From a virus: a stretch of DNA of 20,104 bases. A program made the position numbers and the translations under genes. The stretch spans positions 1-20,104 of IMG/VR virus record IMGVR_UViG_3300031141_000058. One strand, 5' to 3'. Of the stretch, positions 7,241-13,801 are shown piece by piece. The notes under the pieces were generated by a model. That model was given only the letters and a program-made list of their open reading frames with translations. It ran no database searches and was not told the DNA's origin. How positions within the stretch are numbered: position 1 is the stretch's first letter; each line of letters starts with the position of its first letter.

Positions 7241-7396
7241 ATGATAAGAGCATTTATTTTAATACTTTGTATGTCACATATTAGTTGCTCTGGCCTCGCT
7301 TCATTTGCGATCTCTGCGGGTGGAAATGTTGCAGGAGATTTTATTGGCAAGAAGATAGCCGCTAGTGATGAGTGTAGTGAAGAGTCTGATGATTAG
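7241..7396 (+). CDS. 51-residue small lipoprotein candidate
   Basis: The product is MIRAFILILCMSHISC followed by SGLASFAISAGGNVAG and a charged tail ending ESDD. The first 15 residues form a short hydrophobic signal sequence. Cys16 is the likely lipidated residue, although His at -3 makes the lipobox atypical. The post-Cys part resembles the small Gly/Ala-rich lipoproteins found in phage lysis or tail regions. It could be an outer-membrane spanin subunit or an exclusion lipoprotein; the sequence does not decide. It starts 4 bases after the sulfotransferase stop and overlaps the next small gene. Confidence 0.55.
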   Translation: MIRAFILILCMSHISCSGLASFAISAGGNVAGDFIGKKIAASDECSEESDD

Positions 7397-7487
7397 ATTT
7401 TACATTATGCTATCCATCATTCTGGGCAGCCTTGGATTCGGGACTTATTATTTACTGGTCACTTTGAATAAAAGCCTTTACCAGTAA
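7389..7487 (+). CDS. 32-residue single-TM peptide
   Basis: ATG 7389 lies within the end of the lipoprotein gene, and the stop is at 7485-7487. The product, MIRFYIMLSIILGSLGFGTYY and a short tail ending NKSLYQ, is almost entirely one membrane helix with positively charged residues near both ends. It fits a holin-like or lysis-accessory peptide, but nothing diagnostic is present. It is tightly packed between two other small membrane genes (6 bases to the next ATG), which supports it being real. Confidence 0.5.
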   Translation: MIRFYIMLSIILGSLGFGTYYLLVTLNKSLYQ

Positions 7488-7493
7488 AATTAT

Positions 7494-7823
7494 ATGGAAA
7501 CAATACTGGGCAATTTGTGGGTTCTGTTTATCGCGATAGGATCGTGGATGGTCAACCGTCTGACTGCTAAGATTGACGATTTGGAGAAGGGGAAGGCCAG
7601 TGGAGATGATCTGAATGGCGTGAGGAAAGGGCTTAGTGAACTCGACAAGCGGCTTGACGCAATAGATCACTCAACGCAGCTTCGGCTAGTGCCAAGATCA
7701 GAATACAAATCCGATATAGGACTGCTACACCAAAGGTGCAACGATTTATCTGAACGGCTTTGCCAGAAGGAAGACCGCATAAAAACAATAAGAGTTAACG
7801 AAAATAAAGAGAAAACTAAATAA
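7494..7823 (+). CDS. TM-plus-coiled-coil small membrane protein (spanin/holin-like)
   Basis: The 109-residue product has one N-terminal membrane helix (about residues 5-22, LGNLWVLFIAIGSWMV). A long charged helix follows with heptad spacing (LTAKIDDLEKGK and LSELDKRLDAI), and the C-terminus is Lys-rich. This is the shape of an inner-membrane spanin (Rz-like) or a class III holin-like protein. No endolysin is visible next to it, so the role stays open. It resembles the next gene product in size, membrane helix and coiled-coil arrangement, and the two may be divergent copies. No strong ribosome-binding site is seen before the ATG. Confidence 0.6.
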   Translation: METILGNLWVLFIAIGSWMVNRLTAKIDDLEKGKASGDDLNGVRKGLSELDKRLDAIDHSTQLRLVPRSEYKSDIGLLHQRCNDLSERLCQKEDRIKTIRVNENKEKTK

Positions 7824-7824
7824 T

Positions 7825-8070
7825 ATGTTCAAACTTGAAGAGCTGACGTTGGGCTTAACTGGCGTACTGGCGGCGGTATCAGGGTGGGTGGTTAAAACAA
7901 TGCACCAGTCAAACGAGAAGTCTGAGGCTAGACTCTCGACACTGGAGAAGAGCTTGGTGAATAGACCATTTTTAGAATCACAATTGGCTCCCATCAGATC
8001 GGATTTGAATTTAATTTTATCCCACCTTCTTGAACACAGAAAAACGGAGAAAAAAAATGTTCATAAATGA
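7825..8070 (+). CDS. Second TM-plus-coiled-coil small membrane protein
   Basis: The 81-residue product has a membrane helix at about residues 7-25 (LTLGLTGVLAAVSGWVVKTM). A charged helix follows (NEKSEARLSTLEKSLVNR), then a C-terminal helix with regularly spaced Leu (IRSDLNLILSHLLEHRK). It starts one base after the previous stop and shares its layout, including an LG---VL--V-GW-V pattern in the membrane helix. A paired role at the membrane (spanin-type or holin/antiholin-type) is plausible but not shown. The last 14 bases overlap the next gene. Confidence 0.6.
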   Translation: MFKLEELTLGLTGVLAAVSGWVVKTMHQSNEKSEARLSTLEKSLVNRPFLESQLAPIRSDLNLILSHLLEHRKTEKKNVHK

Positions 8071-9622
8071 CGTTGGCTCTATTGGACTAATCTCCGATAA
8101 ACCCCCACACTCACTCCCGCTCAACGCTTGGTCCGATGGGAAGAATGTGAGATTTTTTGAAGGTGGAGTGGAGAAGGTAACGGGTCACAGGTCAGCGATT
8201 GGTACACCTTCGGTCAGCCCATATTTTCTTTTGCCCGTCCGAAGTGGCAACGAAGCCCTGTGGGTTTACTGCGGGAATAACGCAATCTATGCAACCGCTG
8301 GCGGGACTGGCGGATCGCACAAAAATATCACGCGATCATCAGGGGCTTATTCTGCAAGCACAACGGCGCAAACATGGACCGGGCTTGTCTTTGGCGGCAT
8401 CCCTGTAATAAATAACGGCGTTGATGTCCCACAAATGTGGAACCCCGTTAATTTTTCGTCACCACAATTACTGCAAGACCTTTCCAACTGGCCTTCGACA
8501 CTGCGCTGTAAAAGCATCTCTGGTTTTAAGCAATTCCTTATAGCGATGAATGTTACGGATAACGGCACAAACTATCCGAGGGAGATCAGGTGGAGTCACG
8601 CCAGCAGTCACAATGCAGTTCCTTCAAGCTGGGATTATGCTGACGCGACTTTAGACGCGGGTGCGTATGAACTTGCGGATTCACCCGGTCCTATCTTGCT
8701 TGGCAGACAATTGCGTGACAGCTTTCTGATTTATAAAAACGACTCAATTTGGGGAATGAATTATATTGGTGCGCCTTATATATTCAGGTTTTATGAGGTG
8801 TCAAAACAGTATGGAGCTTTGTCCCGGCATAGCGTAATGGAAGTTGAAGGTGGACACATCGTTTTAGCAAACGGGGATCTGCTCCTTTGCGATGGACAGT
8901 CTGTGAAAAGTCTGATGACCTCAAAGATGCGGCGGTATCTTTTCGATTCTATCGACCCAGATAATTACGGGAATTCCTTTCTCGCTCTTAACCAGTCTAA
9001 AAATGAAATCTGGATTTGCTACCCCACAAACGGCGCGGTATGGCCTGACCGAGCAGTGATTTGGAATTACAAAGAAAATACATTCGGAGTGAGAGACTTG
9101 CCGACAGGAACGACATTCGGAACCAACGCTGTGGTGAATCCGTCCGACACATTGACATGGTCTGTTACTGACACATGGGACGAGGCAATAGACGAAGGGT
9201 GGGATTCTAGAGTATACAACCCAAGTCAAACCCGGCTGGTGTTGTCTAATGTGACATCAACCAAATTATTCCTGTGCGACACAACAAACCGATTTGATTC
9301 TAGTAATGCCATTTCATACATCGAGCGAACCGGGTTGCACTTTGACGCACCTAACATCATCAAGTTGGTGACTCGCGTTCACTTGAACTTCGAGAAGTAT
9401 GGTACTGGTACGGTTGAGGTTTTGGTCGGCAGTCATTCTGCTCCAGAAGGCGCGGTTGAATGGTCAAGCCCCACAACGGTTGACCCTACAACTTCAGTCG
9501 GGAGCAAAGTCGATGTGACGGTGTCAGGGAAGTACCTTGCCATCCGAGTCCAATCTAGCACCAATGTTGGCTGGAAACTTCACAGCTATGATATGCAAAT
9601 AACCGAGATGGGAACTGACTGA
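8057..9622 (+). CDS. Tail nozzle / P22 gp10-like stabilisation protein
   Basis: The start at ATG 8057 is chosen over an in-frame ATG at 8030 because GGAG (8046-8049) lies 7 bases before it and the product then begins MFINDVGSIGLISDKPPH, the usual N-terminus of this group. The 521 residues are beta-rich with repeated W/Y/G-containing strands, e.g. LPLNAWSDGKNVRFFEGG and later LRDSFLIYKNDSIWGMNYIG and IVLANGDLLLCDG. This fits a beta-propeller tail hub/nozzle such as P22 gp10 or T7 gp12, which closes the tail below the adaptor and holds DNA. Length and its position ahead of the ejection proteins agree. The family call is by architecture and remembered pattern, not by search. Confidence 0.6.
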   Translation: MFINDVGSIGLISDKPPHSLPLNAWSDGKNVRFFEGGVEKVTGHRSAIGTPSVSPYFLLPVRSGNEALWVYCGNNAIYATAGGTGGSHKNITRSSGAYSASTTAQTWTGLVFGGIPVINNGVDVPQMWNPVNFSSPQLLQDLSNWPSTLRCKSISGFKQFLIAMNVTDNGTNYPREIRWSHASSHNAVPSSWDYADATLDAGAYELADSPGPILLGRQLRDSFLIYKNDSIWGMNYIGAPYIFRFYEVSKQYGALSRHSVMEVEGGHIVLANGDLLLCDGQSVKSLMTSKMRRYLFDSIDPDNYGNSFLALNQSKNEIWICYPTNGAVWPDRAVIWNYKENTFGVRDLPTGTTFGTNAVVNPSDTLTWSVTDTWDEAIDEGWDSRVYNPSQTRLVLSNVTSTKLFLCDTTNRFDSSNAISYIERTGLHFDAPNIIKLVTRVHLNFEKYGTGTVEVLVGSHSAPEGAVEWSSPTTVDPTTSVGSKVDVTVSGKYLAIRVQSSTNVGWKLHSYDMQITEMGTD

Positions 9623-9888
9623 TGGTTGATTTCTCAAAAGCGCAACAGAACAGATATTTCCCGAAGCGTACTCCATCCGAATATTCGCAGGGCTACATTC
9701 AAGACGAACTTGGGTATATATCATCTGCAATCGAGCAGCAGGCTTTGGGTTTTATTGATGTTGTGAATGTCGCACCAGTCAGACCGAGGCAGGGAATGAT
9801 CCGTTATGCAGACGGTACAAACTGGAATCCCGGTGGGGGTGAAGGAATTTATTATTTTAACGCGGCGGGGTCATGGGTCAAACTTTAG
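9622..9888 (+). CDS. Conserved 88-residue virion-region protein
   Basis: The start overlaps the previous stop (TGATG). A helical N-terminal half (QDELGYISSAIEQQALGF) is followed by a beta-rich end: VNVAPVRPRQGMIRYADGT, then NWNPGGGEGIYYFNAAGSW and VKL. The last part is a short motif common at the ends of podovirus fibre or tail accessory proteins, where it resembles a small carbohydrate- or fibre-docking hairpin. Function is unknown. It overlaps the next gene by 16 bases. Confidence 0.7.
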   Translation: MVDFSKAQQNRYFPKRTPSEYSQGYIQDELGYISSAIEQQALGFIDVVNVAPVRPRQGMIRYADGTNWNPGGGEGIYYFNAAGSWVKL

Positions 9889-10310
9889 AAAAACAAAATG
9901 TTAATGTCAGCGGCGTACCGCAGGAAGCAATAGACGGTATGTGGCCTTTGGTAGTAGATCATATTTTAGTTGGGTTAGATCACGGTCATGGGGAGCTAGA
10001 TGTCGAAGATGTATACAGGGGTTTGAAGAGTAGAGATATGCAATTGTGGACCGCTTTCCAGACTGACGGGGAATGTGTGGCAAGTCTTGTCACTGAGATT
10101 TTCCATTTTGGTAGTAAGAAAGTAATGCGCTTGATTGTCTTGGGTGGGGGCCATATGGCTGACTGGCTCGACTTCCTTGATACACTGAAAGAGTGGGCGA
10201 AGGAAAATGAGTGCGACAGAATAGAAGCGTATTGCAGAGATGGAATGATGCGGCGGCTGGAACATTACGGATATAAAAAACTATATAACTTGTGCGGAGT
10301 TGAGCTATGA
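9873..10310 (+). CDS. GNAT-fold-like protein of podovirus tail/internal region
   Basis: The 145-residue product has the strand/helix order of an acetyltransferase-like fold: CVASLVTEI, then KKVMRLIVLGGGHMADWLDF, then a helix LDTLKEWAKENECDRIEAYC, and RDGMMRRLEHYGYKKLYNLC at the end. The last stretch matches the usual 'RLE--GYK' terminus of GNAT proteins. Many marine podoviruses carry such a protein before the ejection proteins, and T7 gp13 has been compared with it. Whether it binds acetyl-CoA is unclear; the classical Q/R-x-x-G-x-G/A loop is not evident, so it may be structural only. It overlaps the next gene by ATGA. Confidence 0.65.
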   Translation: MGQTLEKQNVNVSGVPQEAIDGMWPLVVDHILVGLDHGHGELDVEDVYRGLKSRDMQLWTAFQTDGECVASLVTEIFHFGSKKVMRLIVLGGGHMADWLDFLDTLKEWAKENECDRIEAYCRDGMMRRLEHYGYKKLYNLCGVEL

Positions 10311-11458
10311 GACTTGAGAAAATAAACGAACTTGAAGACAAATACTTTACAGACCAGCTCTTCCGAAACGCAGTTTTTAAGGGCGGCGGCGGTGGAGGTC
10401 AGAATACGGCTACACAAACTGTAGAAAAGGCAGACCCGTGGGCAGGGCAACAGCCTTTCCTGACAGATGTTTTTGCACAAGCACAGGACCGATATAACGA
10501 GGATGGCCCCGGCTTTTTCCCCGATAGCACAATATCAGGATTCAACCCCTTAGAAACAAGTTATCAGAATTCAGTTGTGGATTACGCCCAAGGCGGTAGA
10601 CCTCAAGCATTGCAAGCTGGCGCAGAAAACGCAATCAACAATGAGTTATTTAACCCCGCCGGGAACTCAACTTTCCAAGCCACAAGAGGACTTGCCCCTT
10701 ACGCAACATCAGGTATGAACAGGGCCAGCGGGTTCACTGGTGAGCAAGCTTTGGATGATACCAACGCTAGTCCGATTATGAAGCAGATGTTGTCGGGGAG
10801 TGTGGACCAGAATCCTTTTATCCAAGGGGCCGTGAATAACTTTGCTACGGACGCAGTGAGCAACTTTCAACAACAAGTTATGCCAGCTTTAAGATCGAGC
10901 CAAATAGCATACCAACCGGGTGGATCGAGCCGGGGTGACATAGCTTCTGGACTAGCGGCAGGAACGGTGGGCAGGAGTATAGCCGACTTCTCCAACCGGG
11001 CTTATATGGACGCATTTAATTCTGCACAGAATCAGCAGATGGGAGCGGCCCAACTAATGGAGAGCGGCAGGAACCAGCGAGCCGGGGAAGCGTTGTCACA
11101 AGGCATGGGTGGCTTCAACCAAGGTCTTGCCGGAGAGAACCAAATCCAAGGCGGTTTCGGAATGGGCCTAGAGAGCTTCGGCGGCGTTAGTCAGGCTCCA
11201 ATTGAGAACATGGCTAACGTGGGCGATGTCGGTATGACCCAGCGCGAACTTGTTCAACAACAATTAGATGAATCGGTAAATCGGTTCCAGTTCGATCAGA
11301 ATGTGCAGGATCAAAAACTGGCCTCGTATGCGAACCTAATCCAAGGTAATTACGGTTCAAATAATGTTACGAGCCAAAATCGTGGGGGAACTTCTCTTGC
11401 CGGAAATTTAGCACAGGGAGCCGGGGCCATTGCCGGGTTGTCTGGGTTGTTGGGTTGA
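10307..11458 (+). CDS. Internal virion / DNA-ejection protein A
   Basis: A 383-residue, Gln/Asn/Gly/Ala-rich protein. After a basic N-terminal helix there is a run of six Gly (residues 26-31), the motif KADPWAGQQPFLTDVFAQAQ, and helices rich in Ala/Gln such as AGAENAIN and SNFQQQVMPALRSS. SQIAYQPGGSSRGDIASGLA lies in the middle, and the protein ends with an Ala/Gly helix NLAQGAGAIAGLSGLLG. This layout recurs among podovirus ejection proteins that leave the capsid with the DNA and build the trans-envelope channel. The call is by position (after nozzle and GNAT-like genes), composition and remembered motifs. Confidence 0.6.
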   Translation: MRLEKINELEDKYFTDQLFRNAVFKGGGGGGQNTATQTVEKADPWAGQQPFLTDVFAQAQDRYNEDGPGFFPDSTISGFNPLETSYQNSVVDYAQGGRPQALQAGAENAINNELFNPAGNSTFQATRGLAPYATSGMNRASGFTGEQALDDTNASPIMKQMLSGSVDQNPFIQGAVNNFATDAVSNFQQQVMPALRSSQIAYQPGGSSRGDIASGLAAGTVGRSIADFSNRAYMDAFNSAQNQQMGAAQLMESGRNQRAGEALSQGMGGFNQGLAGENQIQGGFGMGLESFGGVSQAPIENMANVGDVGMTQRELVQQQLDESVNRFQFDQNVQDQKLASYANLIQGNYGSNNVTSQNRGGTSLAGNLAQGAGAIAGLSGLLG

Positions 11459-11491
11459 TCCACATAAAGTCTAAAACTAAAGGAAATTGAT

Positions 11492-12337
11492 ATGGTAGGT
11501 ATCGTCAGAAAAAGAACAAGAAAACCAATAAGGAAAACAGGATACACAGGTTTGACTGCGGCCCCAGCGAGACAACAACAAACGCGTGGTGCGTACAGAC
11601 CTCCAACACCATCATCGAGCGAAAGTCAGAAAACTGGACCTGCACAGCCACAGCCACAGCAAGGGGGTTTGTTGGGTCAGGCTATGGTGGGCAAGGGGGC
11701 CATTGACTCTGTCGGGGATATGTATGAAGGCGGTAAAAGTTTACGCGAAGGTTTTGATGGTTTGGGGGGTGCTTATGACAAGACTGTCGATTATTTGGGT
11801 GATGCTTGGACGGGTTCCCCGATTGGGGAAGCTACGTCAGGGTTGAGTATGCCGAGTTTTGATATACCGAGTTTTGATATGCCCGATATGCCGACCATTG
11901 GCTTGAGTATGCCAGATTTTGGTATGCCGGATGCTCTAATCGGCGGCGGTTCCACAGCCCCAGTGGGACTGGGTTCAATACCGAGTGACTTCAGTTCTGT
12001 GAATGGGTCAATTACTTCTTTGGGTGGTGATGCTGTGGGGGCAAATAGTGTTTACGCTGGCGGCGATATGGGTGGACTGACATCAGGGTCCGAAGGCGTT
12101 GGGGCTTTGGGTGAGGGAGCAGAGGCAACGACTGGCTTGAAGACGGCCCCCGGTGCGCCTCCCGGCCTCGGTGACGCACTTCCATATTTGAATATTGGTG
12201 TGGACCTGCTTTCGGGATCGGACAACCTTACGGGTAACCAATACGGTGACGCGGCTTTAAGGGCATCAGCGGCTTACGCGACTGGCGGCCTTAGTGAACT
12301 GGGATATTCCATAGGCGGAATGTTCGACTGGTGGTGA
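11492..12337 (+). CDS. Internal virion protein B with MPxF repeats
   Basis: The 281-residue product has a strongly basic start (VRKRTRKPIRK), a Pro/Gln linker (residues 38-57) and a helical segment (GLLGQAMVGKGAIDSVGDMY). An unusual short repeat at residues 117-148, of the form L-S-M-P-x-F-x-M/I-P, follows. The Gly/Ser-rich remainder ends in an amphipathic stretch, ALRASAAYATGGLSELGYS and a C-terminal WW. I do not know this family. Its place between two ejection-type genes and its low-complexity, helix-ended composition suggest a virion component ejected with DNA. AGGA lies about 10 bases before the ATG. Confidence 0.55.
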   Translation: MVGIVRKRTRKPIRKTGYTGLTAAPARQQQTRGAYRPPTPSSSESQKTGPAQPQPQQGGLLGQAMVGKGAIDSVGDMYEGGKSLREGFDGLGGAYDKTVDYLGDAWTGSPIGEATSGLSMPSFDIPSFDMPDMPTIGLSMPDFGMPDALIGGGSTAPVGLGSIPSDFSSVNGSITSLGGDAVGANSVYAGGDMGGLTSGSEGVGALGEGAEATTGLKTAPGAPPGLGDALPYLNIGVDLLSGSDNLTGNQYGDAALRASAAYATGGLSELGYSIGGMFDWW

Positions 12338-12385
12338 TCTTGACCTTAACTAAAAAATACAGTTCAAACATTAAAGGACATAAAC

Positions 12386-13792
12386 ATGGTAAACGCTAAT
12401 ATGACGGATAACGAAAGAGCAGCATGGGAGATGACGCGGGAGAATAAGGCGGCGGGTGACCCGACAGACGCAACGCTTATGTATAAAAATACCTTAGCGC
12501 AACTAGAACAAGACAATATGCCTTCGCAGAATGCCCCAATGCAGGTCGCTGGGATAAACCCCGTACCAACGCCTTTGGCAGTAAGTCCTAGCATGGATAT
12601 GGGTCAAGTCCATAGAGCGACAGAGAATGCCAGCCGTATCGACCAAGAGAGATTTTATATCGAACAGGAAAAGCAGAAAAAAATGCAAGAGGCTTTAGCC
12701 GCAAAGAAGGTTGGAAGTAACAGGCAAGAACAAGGTGGTCTTTTAAGTGATATCGGCGATGGAATAAGCGGAGCCTATGACGGCGCGAAGGGTATGCTTT
12801 CAGGCTTAAGGGATGGGGCACATAAATTATTTAACGACCCTACTAGAATGGCTTTGCTACAAGGTGGCCTCACTGCAATGAACCCGAACAGTTATTACGA
12901 CCAGCAGGGTTTTTATTCTCCAATGGAAGGACTCAGCAAGGCGATGGGCCAAGCCGGGAAAACTTTTCAGGCTACGGGACTGCCTAGAAAGTTAGGATTT
13001 AAGCAAGAGGAACAGATTAAGCATAAGAACAAAATGGCGGAAGAAAAGGCCAAGGCATCATACCTAATCCCCAAGACAGCAAAGGATGCAAATAAAAGAC
13101 AACGCTTCACTTCTGGCCCAAAAACAGGAGAGCTTGTCTTCGATATTGAAGTGGCCCCAGACCAAATGGACAAGAACCAGATAATAAATGCGGAACTTAA
13201 ATTTAGAAAAGATTTTGCTAACGATACTGCTTTAGAGCGCGATCAGATGAGCGCATATAGAAGGATAGAAGCCATCTATGATGACCCCAGCCAAGCTCCA
13301 GTGTTTGACGATTCTGGTCCAGTGAGGGAAGTGCAATCAACGGACGGGGTAAAAGTTAGTATGTTTGAACTGAGCAAGGCCGGGGCCGCTGATTTGGCTT
13401 TGATTTTTAACTACATGAAGATGCTAGACCCCGGTTCCGTGGTAAGAGAAAGCGAGTTTGCCCTTGCCGCCCAAACTGGTGGCTTGACGGCAAGGGTGTC
13501 AGCTTACTGGGACAAGATCGTGAAAGGTGGAACGCTGGACGAATCAATGAGGCGTGACCTTGTAGGGCAGTCAAGAAACCAGTTCAATAGTGCGGTTAAT
13601 AATATAACAAAAAAATATAATGTTGTTCTCGGTCAAATGGAAGAATACAAGGACTTTGGACTTAAGGCTGATCGGGCAATAAAACTTCGGACTTATAGCC
13701 CAATGATAGACGAAAGCAACTTCTTAGACCCTAACCCAGTTAAAAAAGTAGACCCAAATAATAGGCTTAATCTTAGACCCCGAAGACAATAG
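12386..13792 (+). CDS. Internal virion / ejection protein C
   Basis: A 468-residue, mostly helical and charged protein. The region about 115-165 has LLSDIGDGISGAYDGAKGM, LFNDPTRMALLQGGLTAMN and a Tyr-rich loop. Residues about 330-440 form a recognisable domain found in several podovirus internal proteins: AGAADLALIFNYMKMLDPGS, VVRESEFALAAQTGG, and a helix DLVGQSRNQFNSAVNNI, followed by a LGQMEEYKDFGL end. There is no catalytic motif or signal sequence. It would be packed in the capsid and ejected. AGGA precedes the ATG. The following gene begins 9 bases after the stop. Confidence 0.65.
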   Translation: MVNANMTDNERAAWEMTRENKAAGDPTDATLMYKNTLAQLEQDNMPSQNAPMQVAGINPVPTPLAVSPSMDMGQVHRATENASRIDQERFYIEQEKQKKMQEALAAKKVGSNRQEQGGLLSDIGDGISGAYDGAKGMLSGLRDGAHKLFNDPTRMALLQGGLTAMNPNSYYDQQGFYSPMEGLSKAMGQAGKTFQATGLPRKLGFKQEEQIKHKNKMAEEKAKASYLIPKTAKDANKRQRFTSGPKTGELVFDIEVAPDQMDKNQIINAELKFRKDFANDTALERDQMSAYRRIEAIYDDPSQAPVFDDSGPVREVQSTDGVKVSMFELSKAGAADLALIFNYMKMLDPGSVVRESEFALAAQTGGLTARVSAYWDKIVKGGTLDESMRRDLVGQSRNQFNSAVNNITKKYNVVLGQMEEYKDFGLKADRAIKLRTYSPMIDESNFLDPNPVKKVDPNNRLNLRPRRQ

Positions 13793-13801
13793 AGGTAATA
13801 A

